DNA of 64,000 bases from Corynebacterium aquatimens (GTDB lineage: Bacteria > Actinomycetota > Actinomycetes > Mycobacteriales > Mycobacteriaceae), in the NCBI RefSeq assembly GCF_030408395.1, contig NZ_CP046980.1:124001-188000 (forward strand), read 5' to 3'. Under the pieces are notes generated by a model. It saw nothing but the letters and a program-made list of their open reading frames with translations. It made no database searches and was not told where the DNA came from. Within the stretch, counting starts at the first letter, position 1; each line of letters begins with the position of its first letter. Position numbers and translations under genes: made by a program. Of this stretch, positions 17,601 to 26,002 are shown piece after piece.

Positions 17601-17977
17601 TCGAAGACCACCTCGTTGATAGAAATGACCGTCAACCCAGCATCTTTGCCCGCAGACACGAACAAACCGCGGTCGGCGGCCTCGGGCGAGTCGGGCGGGA
17701 GGGTGGACAAGACGTTGACCTGGCCGTCGTTAAGCGACGCGGCAGCGCTGAGCGGAATTTCTGCGTTGAGTGACTCAGGCGCCAGCGAGATAAGCGGAGC
17801 GTTAACAGAGTTCAACGTGCCGTTCTGCGGCCAGTCCAAGGATGACTGGACTTGCTTGACCGGCAAGAACGGGATGGCGACTAGGCAGATAAACGCGAGA
17901 AGGCCGCTGATGATGGCGGTGTTGGCCAACCACCGCGGCGCAGAAATTTTTGTACTCATCGTGTTCGATCGTCTCAT
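14654..17977 (-). CDS. embC: Arabinosyltransferase (Emb family)
   Basis: A protein of about 1107 residues, the size of the single Emb arabinosyltransferase of corynebacteria, which extends arabinan from decaprenyl-phospho-arabinose in the arabinogalactan. One N-terminal span and an extracellular domain come first, then a multi-span GT-C core. The GT-C acidic motif is visible as NTSDDG near residue 269. The long C-terminal extracytoplasmic domain is rich in W and Y, as expected for the carbohydrate-binding part. The ATG at 17977 forms an ATGA overlap with the aftA stop; an ATG at 17959 (MSTKIS) is the alternative. It is the known target family of ethambutol. The symbol follows corynebacterial usage. 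Confidence 0.93.
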   Translation of the reverse strand: MRRSNTMSTKISAPRWLANTAIISGLLAFICLVAIPFLPVKQVQSSLDWPQNGTLNSVNAPLISLAPESLNAEIPLSAAASLNDGQVNVLSTLPPDSPEAADRGLFVSAGKDAGLTVISINEVVFELTPDELAEVPADAKLKLEVTDSEMTIAIPGTDYTETVEEDMRPQVTGVYTEIKGDQAQRLIDEGLSAHIEINSRFTSSPTVLKWAAMILGTLLTILSLWCLWRLDQWDGKKIPAFRGEWRRFHPLDGIVLFVLGFWHIFGANTSDDGFLLTMARVANDSDYMANYYRWYGVPEAPFGSPFYDILSLFAKISTASVWMRIPTLIAGILIWWILSREILPRLGEAIATRRVAYWTAAFMFLAFWLPYNNGLRPEPIIALGLIATWASFERACATRRLTPAAVGTIMAAFTLACGPTGLSAVGVFLICLPALFRIMRERAPIAPGAAHVFPFLAAGTVVMVAVFHDQTLATVRESTAVRSAVGPALNWYAEFVRYSTLFEEAADGSLPRRFAMFTLIFCLVLVAWSISRYGEVIGAEKAPTRRMLLIFAAAAFFLMFTPTKWTHHFGIFAGIAGAAAALGAVVLAQLAVKSARARTFSLAAVMGLLAISLAGWNAWWYISSFNVPWWDKMVQYKGIEAATVMLGLCVITVIVGIIQSLRSDGDTPLPDTRVNRLMRAPIAVSCVGVVVFCMLVFVKSFVDQYPAYSVGLGNVRNFGGETCAMGGDVLVEANTNDSFLTPIDGIPLGKSLEIGQPEGFDPNGVPAFIIDDDENTAANIGRSRTTPDAAVADQQGGQQTADTEAEQSTSEAETQGNRTEDKVGVNGSTVRLPYNLDYNRVPVIGTFAVPAAGKSVAKTTWYELPEATDAAPLLVASVAGRIKHHDIDGIEQPGQVLKLEYGTREPDGSVHNIGEVEMLDPGPNMKWRNVRYPIADLPEDADVVRLVAQDSSWDQYEWLAITPLRNPQLQHLTERFDRDEPGLLDWSTSLQFPCNRPFNHYAGVAEIPTFRISPDAPGKKELSAFQDFLGGGAMSTAEAVNAAYELPGYLDKDWQRDWGSVNQYILRTNSLGENPDLATINYETVTRSGLWHPSDMKIRDPEEKKYD

Positions 17978-19977
17978 GAAGCGCGGACCACCACCACGAG
18001 CGGGCCAAACTGCTTGACGTCCCAAGCTTTCGAGTCGAAAGCCTCGGGGTTGAAGTACAGCGCGTCATAGCGGACGTTGGGTTGGTTGGGGTAAATATCG
18101 TGCGCAACGTGGGTCTTCCACTGCTGGTCATTAACGTTCTCAGCGTTTTCATTGCCCCGGAAGATGAACGCGTCAGGGGCGCGCCACGGCGAAGACTCGA
18201 CGGCTTTGAGGAAGGCTTCCGGGTCTTTGAGCTCGTTGAATGAGCCATTGCCCCACGCCTCGATTACCTTGTTGCGTTCCTCAAATTCACCCATCGGGTT
18301 GGCGTAGTGGCTGGTGAACGCATTGAAGGCGTAGTAGGGGTAGTAGGACATGAAGTTGATCTCATCCGTCATCACCACGGTGTCCGCTGGCTCACGGCCG
18401 TGGCTTCGGAGGAATTCATCAATCGCGCCGTAGTACTTCGCCGCATCCGGAGCGCGACGGTCAGCACGCTCACCATATCCATCGGTGTCCGCGTAGGCCT
18501 GGTCGATGTACTTCTCATTCTCAGCCGGGATCTGCTGTACATACGCCAGCCCCGCAAAGGCGAGGACCACGATGAACACGGCCGAGACGGTGCGCTCGCC
18601 CTTTTTATCCAAGGCACCCGGGTAGAGGTAATCAAACCCGGTGAGGCGCAAGTCAGCGATGGCCAAGATTCCCGCGGTTGCAAGCAGCAGGGAGATGAGC
18701 ACCTCAACGCGGAAACCCAACAAGGTGGTGCCCACCACCGTGACCACCATGGATCCGATGCACCAGACGTAGCACACGCCAGTGGCGATTCCGAGGGCGC
18801 CGATCTTCGGGGTGGAGAACCGCGCGATGATGTAGATCAGACCCACGAAAGTCAGGATGCCCAGCAGGGAAAGCTGGAAGATAGGCATCGGGAAAACTGT
18901 GCCCTCCCGCGGGAGGAAGTGCTGTGCCGTCGAGCTCAAGACACCGTCAAAGGTCGCGGCTTTGATGAGGTAGGGCCCCCACGCCAACAGCGCAATAAGG
19001 ATGGAGCCCACGCCCATCACAGCCAAGTGAATGACCGGGCGCCAGCTGCGGTCGCGGGAGAAGAACACGATAAACGCGTAGACCACCATCGTTAGTGCCA
19101 TCACGCCCGTGTAGAGGGTGTAGAAGCAGGCGGAAACTCCGAGGTAGATCATGACAGCGATGGTCGATGCCCAGTGCCCGCGGAAGGCATAGGTAGCAAT
19201 GATCGCTATAGCCGGGGCAAGCATGGCCACGACCGCGGCATAGGGCTCCTCCGGAACGAGGCGCAAAACAATCGCCGTCGTTGTCAGCGCGATGGCGACA
19301 GCAACGGGCAAAGAACCAGTGAGCTTGCGCCAAATCGGGGTGAGTGCGCTGGCGGCCATGGCAAGCGACACCAGTGCCCACGGCTGGTAGGCCTCCCACC
19401 CGGGAAGACCCAGCAGTGCGCCAAAACGTCCGCCCAGCCAGAACCACCCGGACGGGTAGTAGGACGGCATGTCCACGTAGGCCATGTCCGAGTTGGATGC
19501 CGTTTGGACCATGCGGCTTAAAAACTGGGTGCGGAAGCCCTGGTCAACCTGGATTCCGTCGAGGTACAGGCGGGTGGAGGCAAGCGGAATGCCGATCGAG
19601 GTGAGCACGATGCCCGCCGGGGCCATCGCGCACACGCCTTCGGTAAGGATGTAGCGCCAGCGTGGACGCTCGCCAGGTTTATTGCGGCCCTCCGGACGTG
19701 CGTCGCGAAGCCAGAAGAAAGCCAACGTCGCCGTTACGGCTAGGACCATGAGCGACCCAGCGGTGGACAGCGCCCGAGTCACCATGGAGGAACTGAACGC
19801 GGGAAGCGACGTGGCGCGCAGAGCGTACCACCCTATCAAGACGAGCATTCCGCCAGAGATCATCGCGATGATCATGCGGATTACGGCACTGCGGAGGCTC
19901 ACAGCGTCCGGCGCGTACTCCTGGACTTCAAAATTCAGGGCCTCAAAGCGCGAGGTGTGCGTGGGGCGGTCAGTCAT
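17974..19977 (-). CDS. aftA: Galactan 5-O-arabinofuranosyltransferase AftA
   Basis: A 667-residue polytopic protein with about a dozen hydrophobic spans and a soluble C-terminal tail. Position between the dprE genes and emb, size, and the N-terminal segment match AftA, the GT-C enzyme that adds the first arabinofuranose to galactan. The ATG at 19977 (MTDRPTHTS) is chosen over an upstream GTG/ATG choice. Overlap with emb and a 31-bp gap from dprE2 indicate one operon. Confidence 0.92.
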   Translation of the reverse strand: MTDRPTHTSRFEALNFEVQEYAPDAVSLRSAVIRMIIAMISGGMLVLIGWYALRATSLPAFSSSMVTRALSTAGSLMVLAVTATLAFFWLRDARPEGRNKPGERPRWRYILTEGVCAMAPAGIVLTSIGIPLASTRLYLDGIQVDQGFRTQFLSRMVQTASNSDMAYVDMPSYYPSGWFWLGGRFGALLGLPGWEAYQPWALVSLAMAASALTPIWRKLTGSLPVAVAIALTTTAIVLRLVPEEPYAAVVAMLAPAIAIIATYAFRGHWASTIAVMIYLGVSACFYTLYTGVMALTMVVYAFIVFFSRDRSWRPVIHLAVMGVGSILIALLAWGPYLIKAATFDGVLSSTAQHFLPREGTVFPMPIFQLSLLGILTFVGLIYIIARFSTPKIGALGIATGVCYVWCIGSMVVTVVGTTLLGFRVEVLISLLLATAGILAIADLRLTGFDYLYPGALDKKGERTVSAVFIVVLAFAGLAYVQQIPAENEKYIDQAYADTDGYGERADRRAPDAAKYYGAIDEFLRSHGREPADTVVMTDEINFMSYYPYYAFNAFTSHYANPMGEFEERNKVIEAWGNGSFNELKDPEAFLKAVESSPWRAPDAFIFRGNENAENVNDQQWKTHVAHDIYPNQPNVRYDALYFNPEAFDSKAWDVKQFGPLVVVVRAS

Positions 19978-20008
19978 AGAAAACAGTGTCCCACACAAAC
20001 ACGTTGGG

Positions 20009-20776
20009 CTAGAAGCTCAACCGCCGCATGATCGGTGCCGGGATGTGCTGCAGCACTAATGAAATTGGGCCGAACAGCGGGTGGACAAAGATCGCGGTCT
20101 TCTTCTTCACAACGGCATCAACAGTGGCCTTGGCCACTTCTTCCTTGTCCACTGTCAGCGGGGCTTCCTTGCCCAAGTCCGCGGTCATCTTCGTACGTAC
20201 TTGGCCTGGGCGCACCACCAAGACGTTCACGCCGCTATCGCGCAGCGCTTCGCCGAGCTGCATGTAGAAGCCGTCCATGCCTGCTTTGGCCGAGCCGTAC
20301 ACGAAGTTGGAGCGGCGCACTTTCATGCCCGCTACCGAGGACATCGCGATGATCGTGCCGTGACCCTGCTCCTTCATCTTCTGGCCCAACAGCACGCCCA
20401 CGGACACGGGCGCGGTGTAGTTGGTTTGCGCGGAAGCTACTGCGGCCTGCTGGTTTTGCCACAGTTCTTCCTGGTCACCCAGAGTACCGAAGGCCACGAT
20501 GGCCACGTCCACGTCATCTTCAGCGAAGACTGCGTCGATCACGCCTTCATGCTTATCGACGGCGAAAGCGTCGAAGTCAATCACGCGCACCTCGCGCGCA
20601 CCGGCTGCACGGACCTCCTCCACCGCCGCGTCAAGGCGAGGGGAGTTTTCACGGGCAGCCAGGGTGACTACTGGGTTGCCGCCGCGCACGAGAAATTCGC
20701 GCACAATGGCAAGCCCGATGTCGGAGGTTCCGCCGAGGAGAAGAATGTGTTGAGCTTGTCCTACTGCATTGAGCAT
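20009..20776 (-). CDS. dprE2: Decaprenylphosphoryl-2-keto-ribose reductase DprE2
   Basis: A 255-residue SDR. GGTSDIG supplies the nucleotide-binding turn, AMSSVAG the serine and YGSAKAG the YxxxK pair. With DprE1 it epimerises decaprenyl-phospho-ribose to decaprenyl-phospho-arabinose, the arabinan donor. It is identified chiefly by sequence class plus its place directly after dprE1 (25-bp gap) and before aftA. A copy of the 11-bp word lies at 20551. Confidence 0.92.
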   Translation of the reverse strand: MLNAVGQAQHILLLGGTSDIGLAIVREFLVRGGNPVVTLAARENSPRLDAAVEEVRAAGAREVRVIDFDAFAVDKHEGVIDAVFAEDDVDVAIVAFGTLGDQEELWQNQQAAVASAQTNYTAPVSVGVLLGQKMKEQGHGTIIAMSSVAGMKVRRSNFVYGSAKAGMDGFYMQLGEALRDSGVNVLVVRPGQVRTKMTADLGKEAPLTVDKEEVAKATVDAVVKKKTAIFVHPLFGPISLVLQHIPAPIMRRLSF

Positions 20777-20801
20777 GTTTAATCCTTATTTTCTGAGCGA
20801 G

Positions 20802-22217
20802 CTACGCGAGCTCAAGTCGACGGGACATGTCGGAGGCGAAAACGCCGTGCGGGTCAATCGCGTTGCGGGTGGCAAGCCAGTTGTCCATCTCTGGGTACAT
20901 CGCGTGGAATTTTTCTGCGGTTGTGCGTGATTCCTTCGCGAGGTAGAGACGGCCGCCGAACTCCATGACTTGGTCATCCAAGCGGTCCAGGAAGGAGTGC
21001 AGGCCCGGGCGGATTGGGAAGTCCACGCAGACGTTCCAGCCGCGCATCGGGTAGCTCAGCGGGGCACGGTTGCCTTCACCGAAGAGCTTGAACACGTTGA
21101 GCGCCGTGTAGTGGCCAGAAGACTGGATGTCGTAGATGATCTGCTTGAACGGCTCAACGGCGTCAGTGGGCACGACGAACTGGTACTGCAGGAAGCCAGC
21201 TGGGCCGTAGCCGCGGTTCCACTCCGCGATCATGTCCAGCGGCTGGTAGAACTGCGTCAGGTTCTTGATGTCGTTCTTGCTGTCCTTGCCCATGAAGTAG
21301 TAGGCCTCACCGATCGCCATAAGCGTCAGCTTGTTCATCGTCCAGGACGGGAAGATGTCTGGCACGGTGAGCAGCTGCGGGGCCGAGAACTTCAGCGGGT
21401 CCTTTGCCAATTTCGGCGCGAATTCCTCGAGCTGCGCAAGCGTAGCTAGAGAACCACGGGAAATCGTCGAGCGGCCTGTCTTAGGCGGACCGGAGATCGC
21501 ATCGAACCATGCGGAGGAGTAGGTGTAGCCCTCCTCTTGACCGTGGCTGTGTTCTTCAATGGTCTCATCCAGCGTGGAGGTACGGACCGTGTCCGCGATG
21601 TAGTACGCGGTTTCCGTGCGCGTCATTTGAATGCGGGCGCGCAGGATAATGCCGGTCAAGCCCATTCCGCCGACGGTGGCCCAGAACAACGTGCCGTCCG
21701 GGTCATCCGGGGAGCCGTTCGGTTCCAAGTGCAGCACGCGGCCGTCTGCGACAAGGAGCTCCATGGACAGCACGTGGTCACCGAAGGAGCCGGCGGAGTG
21801 GTGGTTCTTGCCGTGAATGTCTGGGCCGATCGCGCCACCGATGGTGACCTGGCGGGTGCCCGGCAACACCGGGACCCACAGGCCGTACGGCACGGCTGCA
21901 CGCATCAGCTGGTCCAGCGTCACGCCACCGTCCACGTCTACGATCGCGGTTTCAGGATCGATCGAGTGGATTGTGCTCAGTGGCTGCATATCAATGACTA
22001 AGCCACCGCCGTTTTGCGCGGGGTCGCCGTAGGAGCGGCCCATTCCGCGGGCGATTACGCCGCGCTGGACGGCCTTTGGCGATGATTCATTAGCTTCCGC
22101 AACGAGGCGGACTGCGTCTGCGATTACCTCTACATCCGGGGTGCTCAGAACGTGGGCCGTGGACGGTGCAGTGCGCCCCCAGCCGTAAAGCGATTTGGCG
22201 GTGGTGTGAAGTTCCAT
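20802..22217 (-). CDS. dprE1: Decaprenylphosphoryl-beta-D-ribose oxidase DprE1
   Basis: A 471-residue FAD enzyme of the PCMH/vanillyl-alcohol oxidase fold. Residues about 50-135 hold the FAD-binding segment ([10 protein letters not shown], then [14 protein letters not shown]). Cys397 in [10 protein letters not shown] is the equivalent of the active-site cysteine (Cys387 in Mycobacterium tuberculosis) that benzothiazinones attack, so the drug-binding residue is kept. It oxidises decaprenyl-phospho-ribose to the 2-keto form in the periplasmic-face arabinan donor pathway. ATG start; it is preceded in the same direction by a 66-codon gene. Confidence 0.95.
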   Translation of the reverse strand: MELHTTAKSLYGWGRTAPSTAHVLSTPDVEVIADAVRLVAEANESSPKAVQRGVIARGMGRSYGDPAQNGGGLVIDMQPLSTIHSIDPETAIVDVDGGVTLDQLMRAAVPYGLWVPVLPGTRQVTIGGAIGPDIHGKNHHSAGSFGDHVLSMELLVADGRVLHLEPNGSPDDPDGTLFWATVGGMGLTGIILRARIQMTRTETAYYIADTVRTSTLDETIEEHSHGQEEGYTYSSAWFDAISGPPKTGRSTISRGSLATLAQLEEFAPKLAKDPLKFSAPQLLTVPDIFPSWTMNKLTLMAIGEAYYFMGKDSKNDIKNLTQFYQPLDMIAEWNRGYGPAGFLQYQFVVPTDAVEPFKQIIYDIQSSGHYTALNVFKLFGEGNRAPLSYPMRGWNVCVDFPIRPGLHSFLDRLDDQVMEFGGRLYLAKESRTTAEKFHAMYPEMDNWLATRNAIDPHGVFASDMSRRLELA

Positions 22218-22237
22218 GCCCGCCAGCCTACCCGCGG

Positions 22238-22438
22238 CTAGAGGTCTAGGACTTCGCGCACGCGCGGAGGAAGCTCGTCTTGGCTACAGATCACAGGACC
22301 GTCGTAGCTGTGCAATTCCTCATACACAATCCCGCGGCTGACGCTGTCGAGCAACGGGAGTTCCTGGGCCACCAACCGCGTCATGTAGTCATCCAGCGGA
22401 ACCTCGGTCAACTGTGCCGCGATGTGCTTTTCACTCAT
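22238..22438 (-). CDS. Small hypothetical protein upstream of dprE1
   Basis: A 66-residue acidic protein ([10 protein letters not shown]..., ending [10 protein letters not shown]) with no signal or membrane segment and no known motif. It is read with dprE1 after a 20-bp gap, so it may be part of the arabinan operon. Its ATG at 22438 lies only 9 bp from the start of the divergent gene at 22448, with no ribosome site, which suggests a leaderless transcript. Upstream in-frame sequence exists but runs antisense through the divergent gene and is not believable. Confidence 0.6.
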   Translation of the reverse strand: MSEKHIAAQLTEVPLDDYMTRLVAQELPLLDSVSRGIVYEELHSYDGPVICSQDELPPRVREVLDL

Positions 22439-22447
22439 ACGCCTACT

Positions 22448-22912
22448 ATGGCACCCATGACAGCCACGATCCAAGACCAAGTTGGTGAAACCGCCATTGA
22501 TTACAACGCGCTTGACAACACGACGGCGGGCCGCGCGCTTCAAGCGGCGTTCGTCGGCGCGTTTTATGCTGTGCCGGACTACGTAGCTCGGGGCCGCGGG
22601 GTGGCCTCGCTGGGGGTCCTCGCTGCGCTTGTTGCCACCATTGGCGTGTTCAACTCCTTCGATGAGGACCCGCGCAATGACTTGACCGCCCAGCTGGACC
22701 ACGGGCACGAGGTGGGTTCACCCGCGAAGACCTGGGGATTGCTCGTCGGTCTCACCGCGGGGTTGGCCGGTGCACTCGCCGGGCACGTGAAATTCCATGG
22801 CTGGCTGAACACCACGCTGCGTAAGAAGGGCTGGGCCCGCCCGCACACCCGGATCGGCGCCGCTGCGGCCATTGCCACCTTCGCGGTGACGGAAGCGCTG
22901 GCTCGGCGATAG
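22448..22912 (+). CDS. Conserved-looking membrane protein
   Basis: A 154-residue protein with three hydrophobic stretches (about residues 50-68, 97-113 and 135-150) and an acidic soluble N-terminus. I do not recognise the family. ATGs at 22448 and 22457 are both possible; neither has a ribosome site, so leaderless translation is likely. It diverges from the small dprE1-linked gene and is followed by 22937 in the same direction. Confidence 0.65.
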   Translation: MAPMTATIQDQVGETAIDYNALDNTTAGRALQAAFVGAFYAVPDYVARGRGVASLGVLAALVATIGVFNSFDEDPRNDLTAQLDHGHEVGSPAKTWGLLVGLTAGLAGALAGHVKFHGWLNTTLRKKGWARPHTRIGAAAAIATFAVTEALARR

Positions 22913-22936
22913 CGCGAAAATAGCTACCCTGGGGTC

Positions 22937-23872
22937 ATGCCCAGCACGCTGTACCGTCCGCAACGCCACCAGCAGGTGGCGGAGGTCGTCGACCTTGCAG
23001 CGGCCCGCGCGCGTCTTCGGGGGACAGACTTAAGCGGGCGCACTTTGCTGGTGCGCTGCAGCGTCGCGCTCGGGGACGAAGAGGTGCTGCGCCACATTGG
23101 TGTGTGCGGTGACACCACGTTGGAGGACTTCCGCGGCGTCATTGAGAAGGCCTTCAGCCTGCCCCAGGTGGACAGTCCTGAGCGTTTCACGCACGGATAC
23201 GATGATGACGGCCGGTTGGACCCGCACGATCCCCTTGGCCGCTACCTTGCGCACCCTGGGGACGAGCTGTTTTTCCATTGGGGCCTGTGGACGTTCCAGA
23301 TTACGGCGTTGGAGGACTATCTGCGTGACTCGGCGACGCCCACTGCGCTGTGCGTGGCGGGTGCCGGAAGTTTCCCCGACAGCTCGTTTGATATCGCCGC
23401 GGTGAACGCGCAGCTGCTTGGGCCAACGGCGATCCAGGCCGTCTTGGGGCAGACGCGTCCGGAGGTCAAAGACGTGGTAGACCGTGCGCCCTCGCTGGAC
23501 TTCCCAGCACTGCTCAAGGCAATGGACTTGGAACGCCCGGAAAGCATGGAGCGTCGCAAGCGCGAAACACTGCGGAGCCTGCCGCGGGAGAAATCACCAA
23601 AAGCGCGCGATGCATTTTGGGCCACGGTGCTAGCCCATTCGTGCATGACCGATGCGTCCACCACGGATGCTGTCATTGAGGCCACGATGGATGCGCTTGG
23701 CTATACGGAAGCCCACGGCAACAAGGTCACGGCGGCGGGCGCGAAGCGCCTGTGCTCCGGGTCGTTGGTGCGTCTCGCCGGGATCGGCGCGTATGGGCCG
23801 GGATCGGCATCGGCGGTGGATCGCTTGGACGTCTACCGCGCGCTGCTTCGCCGCCAGGGCCCCGCCGAGTAG
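22937..23872 (+). CDS. Hypothetical protein with pRiA4b ORF-3-like region
   Basis: A 311-residue soluble protein. Residues about 40-130 (LLVRCSVALGDEEVLRHIGV ... ELFFHWGLWTFQITALED) resemble the plasmid pRiA4b ORF-3-like fold in strand and motif order; this is pattern recall only. The C-terminal half is helical with no motif I can name. It lies between a membrane protein and the GtrA gene; a link to cell-wall assembly is not supported by sequence. Confidence 0.6.
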   Translation: MPSTLYRPQRHQQVAEVVDLAAARARLRGTDLSGRTLLVRCSVALGDEEVLRHIGVCGDTTLEDFRGVIEKAFSLPQVDSPERFTHGYDDDGRLDPHDPLGRYLAHPGDELFFHWGLWTFQITALEDYLRDSATPTALCVAGAGSFPDSSFDIAAVNAQLLGPTAIQAVLGQTRPEVKDVVDRAPSLDFPALLKAMDLERPESMERRKRETLRSLPREKSPKARDAFWATVLAHSCMTDASTTDAVIEATMDALGYTEAHGNKVTAAGAKRLCSGSLVRLAGIGAYGPGSASAVDRLDVYRALLRRQGPAE

Positions 23873-23883
23873 ACTTCACGGCC

Positions 23884-24324
23884 GTGAAAACAGATTCTGC
23901 ATTAGCCCAGCTCATCCGCTTCACCATCGTGGGCCTGTTTACCGCATGCATTGACTTCGGTTTGACCTACACCCTCACCCACGTTGCTGGGTGGGACCGC
24001 GTGAACGCGAAAATTATCGGCTGGTGCGCGGGAACCGCTACGGCGTATGTGCTGAATTCGCGTTACACGTTCAAGGCGGAGCTCACGGCCAAACGAGCTT
24101 GGGCCGTGTTTATTTTGTACGCCACGACGTTCGCGATTCAGGTGGGCTTGTTCAAGCTGACAAACGCGCCGCTGATCGCCTTGGGCTTTGAAGATCCGTG
24201 GAAGGACACGATTTCTTTCGTCATCGCGCAAGGCGTGGCAACGATCACCAACTTTGTGCTCCAGCGCGTCCTCATCTTTAAGGACGCCGGAAATCTTCCT
24301 GCGCACCCATCCGCAGAAGCCTAA
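23884..24324 (+). CDS. GtrA-family membrane protein (Rv3789-like)
   Basis: A 146-residue protein with four membrane spans and the GtrA/DPMS layout: an N-terminal LIRFTIVGLFTACIDFGLTY span, then NSRYTFK after the second span, and a C-terminal FVLQRVLIF. In mycobacteria the GtrA protein next to dprE1 (Rv3789) takes part in arabinan synthesis, by handling the decaprenyl-phospho-arabinose donor or by recruiting priming enzymes. The start is the GTG at 23884. Its last 47 bases overlap the end of the convergent glfT1 gene. Confidence 0.82.
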   Translation: MKTDSALAQLIRFTIVGLFTACIDFGLTYTLTHVAGWDRVNAKIIGWCAGTATAYVLNSRYTFKAELTAKRAWAVFILYATTFAIQVGLFKLTNAPLIALGFEDPWKDTISFVIAQGVATITNFVLQRVLIFKDAGNLPAHPSAEA

Positions 24325-25183
24325 GCCAGCGCACGAATTCCTTCGGGTTCTTCCGCTCAATGAGGAAGAACCACCCAAAGCGCACGAATTCCTGCAGCTG
24401 CATCTTCTTCATTCCCCGCTGGCCGATGATGTAGCCGCGGTTGCGGTAGGTGAAGTAGCGCTTGACCTCGTTGTCCGGGTACTGCGCGTGTGCGCGTCCG
24501 CCCATGATGGGGTGGAACTCGCTCGAGCCGTCCGGGTGCAGGTATGCGCACGTCAGAGCGGTCCCAAACGGCATCCCGCTGCGCGCTAATCGGCGGTGGT
24601 ATTCCACCTCATCGCCGCGGATGAACAGGCGGTAGTCCGGCACGCCAATGCGCTCCATCGCTTTCGCGGAGATCAGCGCGCCATTGAACAGCGACGCAAT
24701 GCCCGGCAGGAAGTCCCCCTCTAGTTCATCGCGGCGCCGGCGCCACACAAGCCCTTGGCGCAGCGGAAACGCCAAGGCTTCCGCGTCGTCGATGTTGGCA
24801 ACAACGGGGGAGACCTCGCTCAGCCCCTCACGCGTGGCCACGCGGTACAGCTCTTCCAACACGCCCGAATCCGCGGGCATTCCATCATCGTCGGCGCACC
24901 AAATCGCGTCCGCGCCCAACGCCAGCGCGTGCAAGAATCCGTACGCAAAGCCACCCGCGCCCCCGAGGTTTGTCTTCGACGGCAGGTACACCGCACGTTC
25001 GCCAGCCACAGAGCTCACTAGCTTATCGACGGCTTCCTCACACCCGTTATCCACCACAACGACCCAGTCCACAGGGTGCGTTTGCCGGACGACCTGGCGC
25101 AAGGATCGTTCCAGTAGATCGACGCGTTTGTGCGTCACGATCACTGCGGCGGTCGTGCCGTGTGCATTGAGTTGGGTGCTCAC
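24278..25183 (-). CDS. glfT1: Galactofuranosyltransferase GlfT1
   Basis: A 301-residue family 2 glycosyltransferase: AAVIVTHKR at the N-terminus, the metal/UDP-binding CADDDGMP near residue 97, and a later RGDEVEYHRR catalytic segment. Size and neighbours (Wzt/Wzm downstream in coordinate, GtrA on the other side) match GlfT1, which adds the first galactofuranoses to the lipid-linked linker of arabinogalactan. The GTG start overlaps the stop of the ATPase gene (GTGA). The convergent overlap with the GtrA gene is unusually long. Confidence 0.88.
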   Translation of the reverse strand: MSTQLNAHGTTAAVIVTHKRVDLLERSLRQVVRQTHPVDWVVVVDNGCEEAVDKLVSSVAGERAVYLPSKTNLGGAGGFAYGFLHALALGADAIWCADDDGMPADSGVLEELYRVATREGLSEVSPVVANIDDAEALAFPLRQGLVWRRRRDELEGDFLPGIASLFNGALISAKAMERIGVPDYRLFIRGDEVEYHRRLARSGMPFGTALTCAYLHPDGSSEFHPIMGGRAHAQYPDNEVKRYFTYRNRGYIIGQRGMKKMQLQEFVRFGWFFLIERKNPKEFVRWLRLLRMGAQEDFRRP

Positions 25184-25986
25184 TGGCCCAGACCTTCCTC
25201 TTCACTGTCGAAGCGCACCAACAGATCCCGGACGTATTTGCCGGCCTCGGGTCCTTCGTAGGCCTCCACAATCTCGTCCACAAGACCTGCTTGGCGGATT
25301 TCGCCCTTATCGATCCACAGCGCTGTGTTGCACAGTTGCGCCAAAAAATCATTGGAGTGGCTGGCAAACACCAAAATTCCGGAGCGCTCCACAAGCTCGG
25401 CCAACCTGTGGCGAGCTTTGGCCATGAAGGCGGCATCAACGGCGCCAATCCCTTCGTCGAGAAGCAAAATCTCTGGCTCAATGGACGTGACAACCCCAAG
25501 CGCTAAGCGCACGCGCATGCCCGTGGAGTAGGTGCGCAGCGGCATGTTGAGGTAATCGCCGAGCTCCGAGAACTCCGCGATCTCATCAATCTTTGCCTTC
25601 ATTTGCTTGCGTGTCTGCCCAAGGAAGAGCCCGCGGATGATGATGTTTTCATACCCGGAGATCTCCGGGTCCATGCCTACGCCCAGGTCGAAGACGGGGG
25701 CCACTCGGCCGCGAACGTTAGCCACGCCGCGGGTGGGCTCGTAAATGCCGGAGAGAAGGCGCAACAGCGTGGACTTGCCGGCGCCATTGTGGCCGACCAG
25801 CCCCACGCGATCGCCTTCACGAAGGTGCAAGTTGATGTCACGCAGCGCCTCAACGACGACGGTATTGGATTCGTTCTTACCAATCGCCCCGCCAGCAGAA
25901 GAGATCATTGCTTTTTTTAGCGAGCGCGATTTGGCGTCGAAGATGGGGAAGTCAACGCAGGCGCCGTACGTATCAATGGAAACCAT
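25180..25986 (-). CDS. wzt: Galactan exporter ABC ATPase (Wzt-like)
   Basis: A 268-residue ABC ATPase: Walker A GHNGAGKST, signature YSTGM, and Walker B LLLDEGIGAVD. It belongs to the polysaccharide-export (Wzt/RfbE) branch judging by the permease partner and the N-terminal SLKKA segment. In mycobacteria the homologs Rv3781/Rv3783 move lipid-linked galactan across the membrane. There is no C-terminal carbohydrate-binding extension, as in the mycobacterial protein. The ATG at 25986 has AGGTGAG upstream; a GTG at 25995 is less likely. Confidence 0.9.
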   Translation of the reverse strand: MVSIDTYGACVDFPIFDAKSRSLKKAMISSAGGAIGKNESNTVVVEALRDINLHLREGDRVGLVGHNGAGKSTLLRLLSGIYEPTRGVANVRGRVAPVFDLGVGMDPEISGYENIIIRGLFLGQTRKQMKAKIDEIAEFSELGDYLNMPLRTYSTGMRVRLALGVVTSIEPEILLLDEGIGAVDAAFMAKARHRLAELVERSGILVFASHSNDFLAQLCNTALWIDKGEIRQAGLVDEIVEAYEGPEAGKYVRDLLVRFDSEEEGLGQ

Positions 25987-26002
25987 TTTTATCACTCACC
26001 TG

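Noticed and set aside
22439..22708. N-terminal extension of the 66-codon gene
   Set aside because: It would run antisense through the membrane-protein gene, is basic and motif-free; the inner ATG is more credible.
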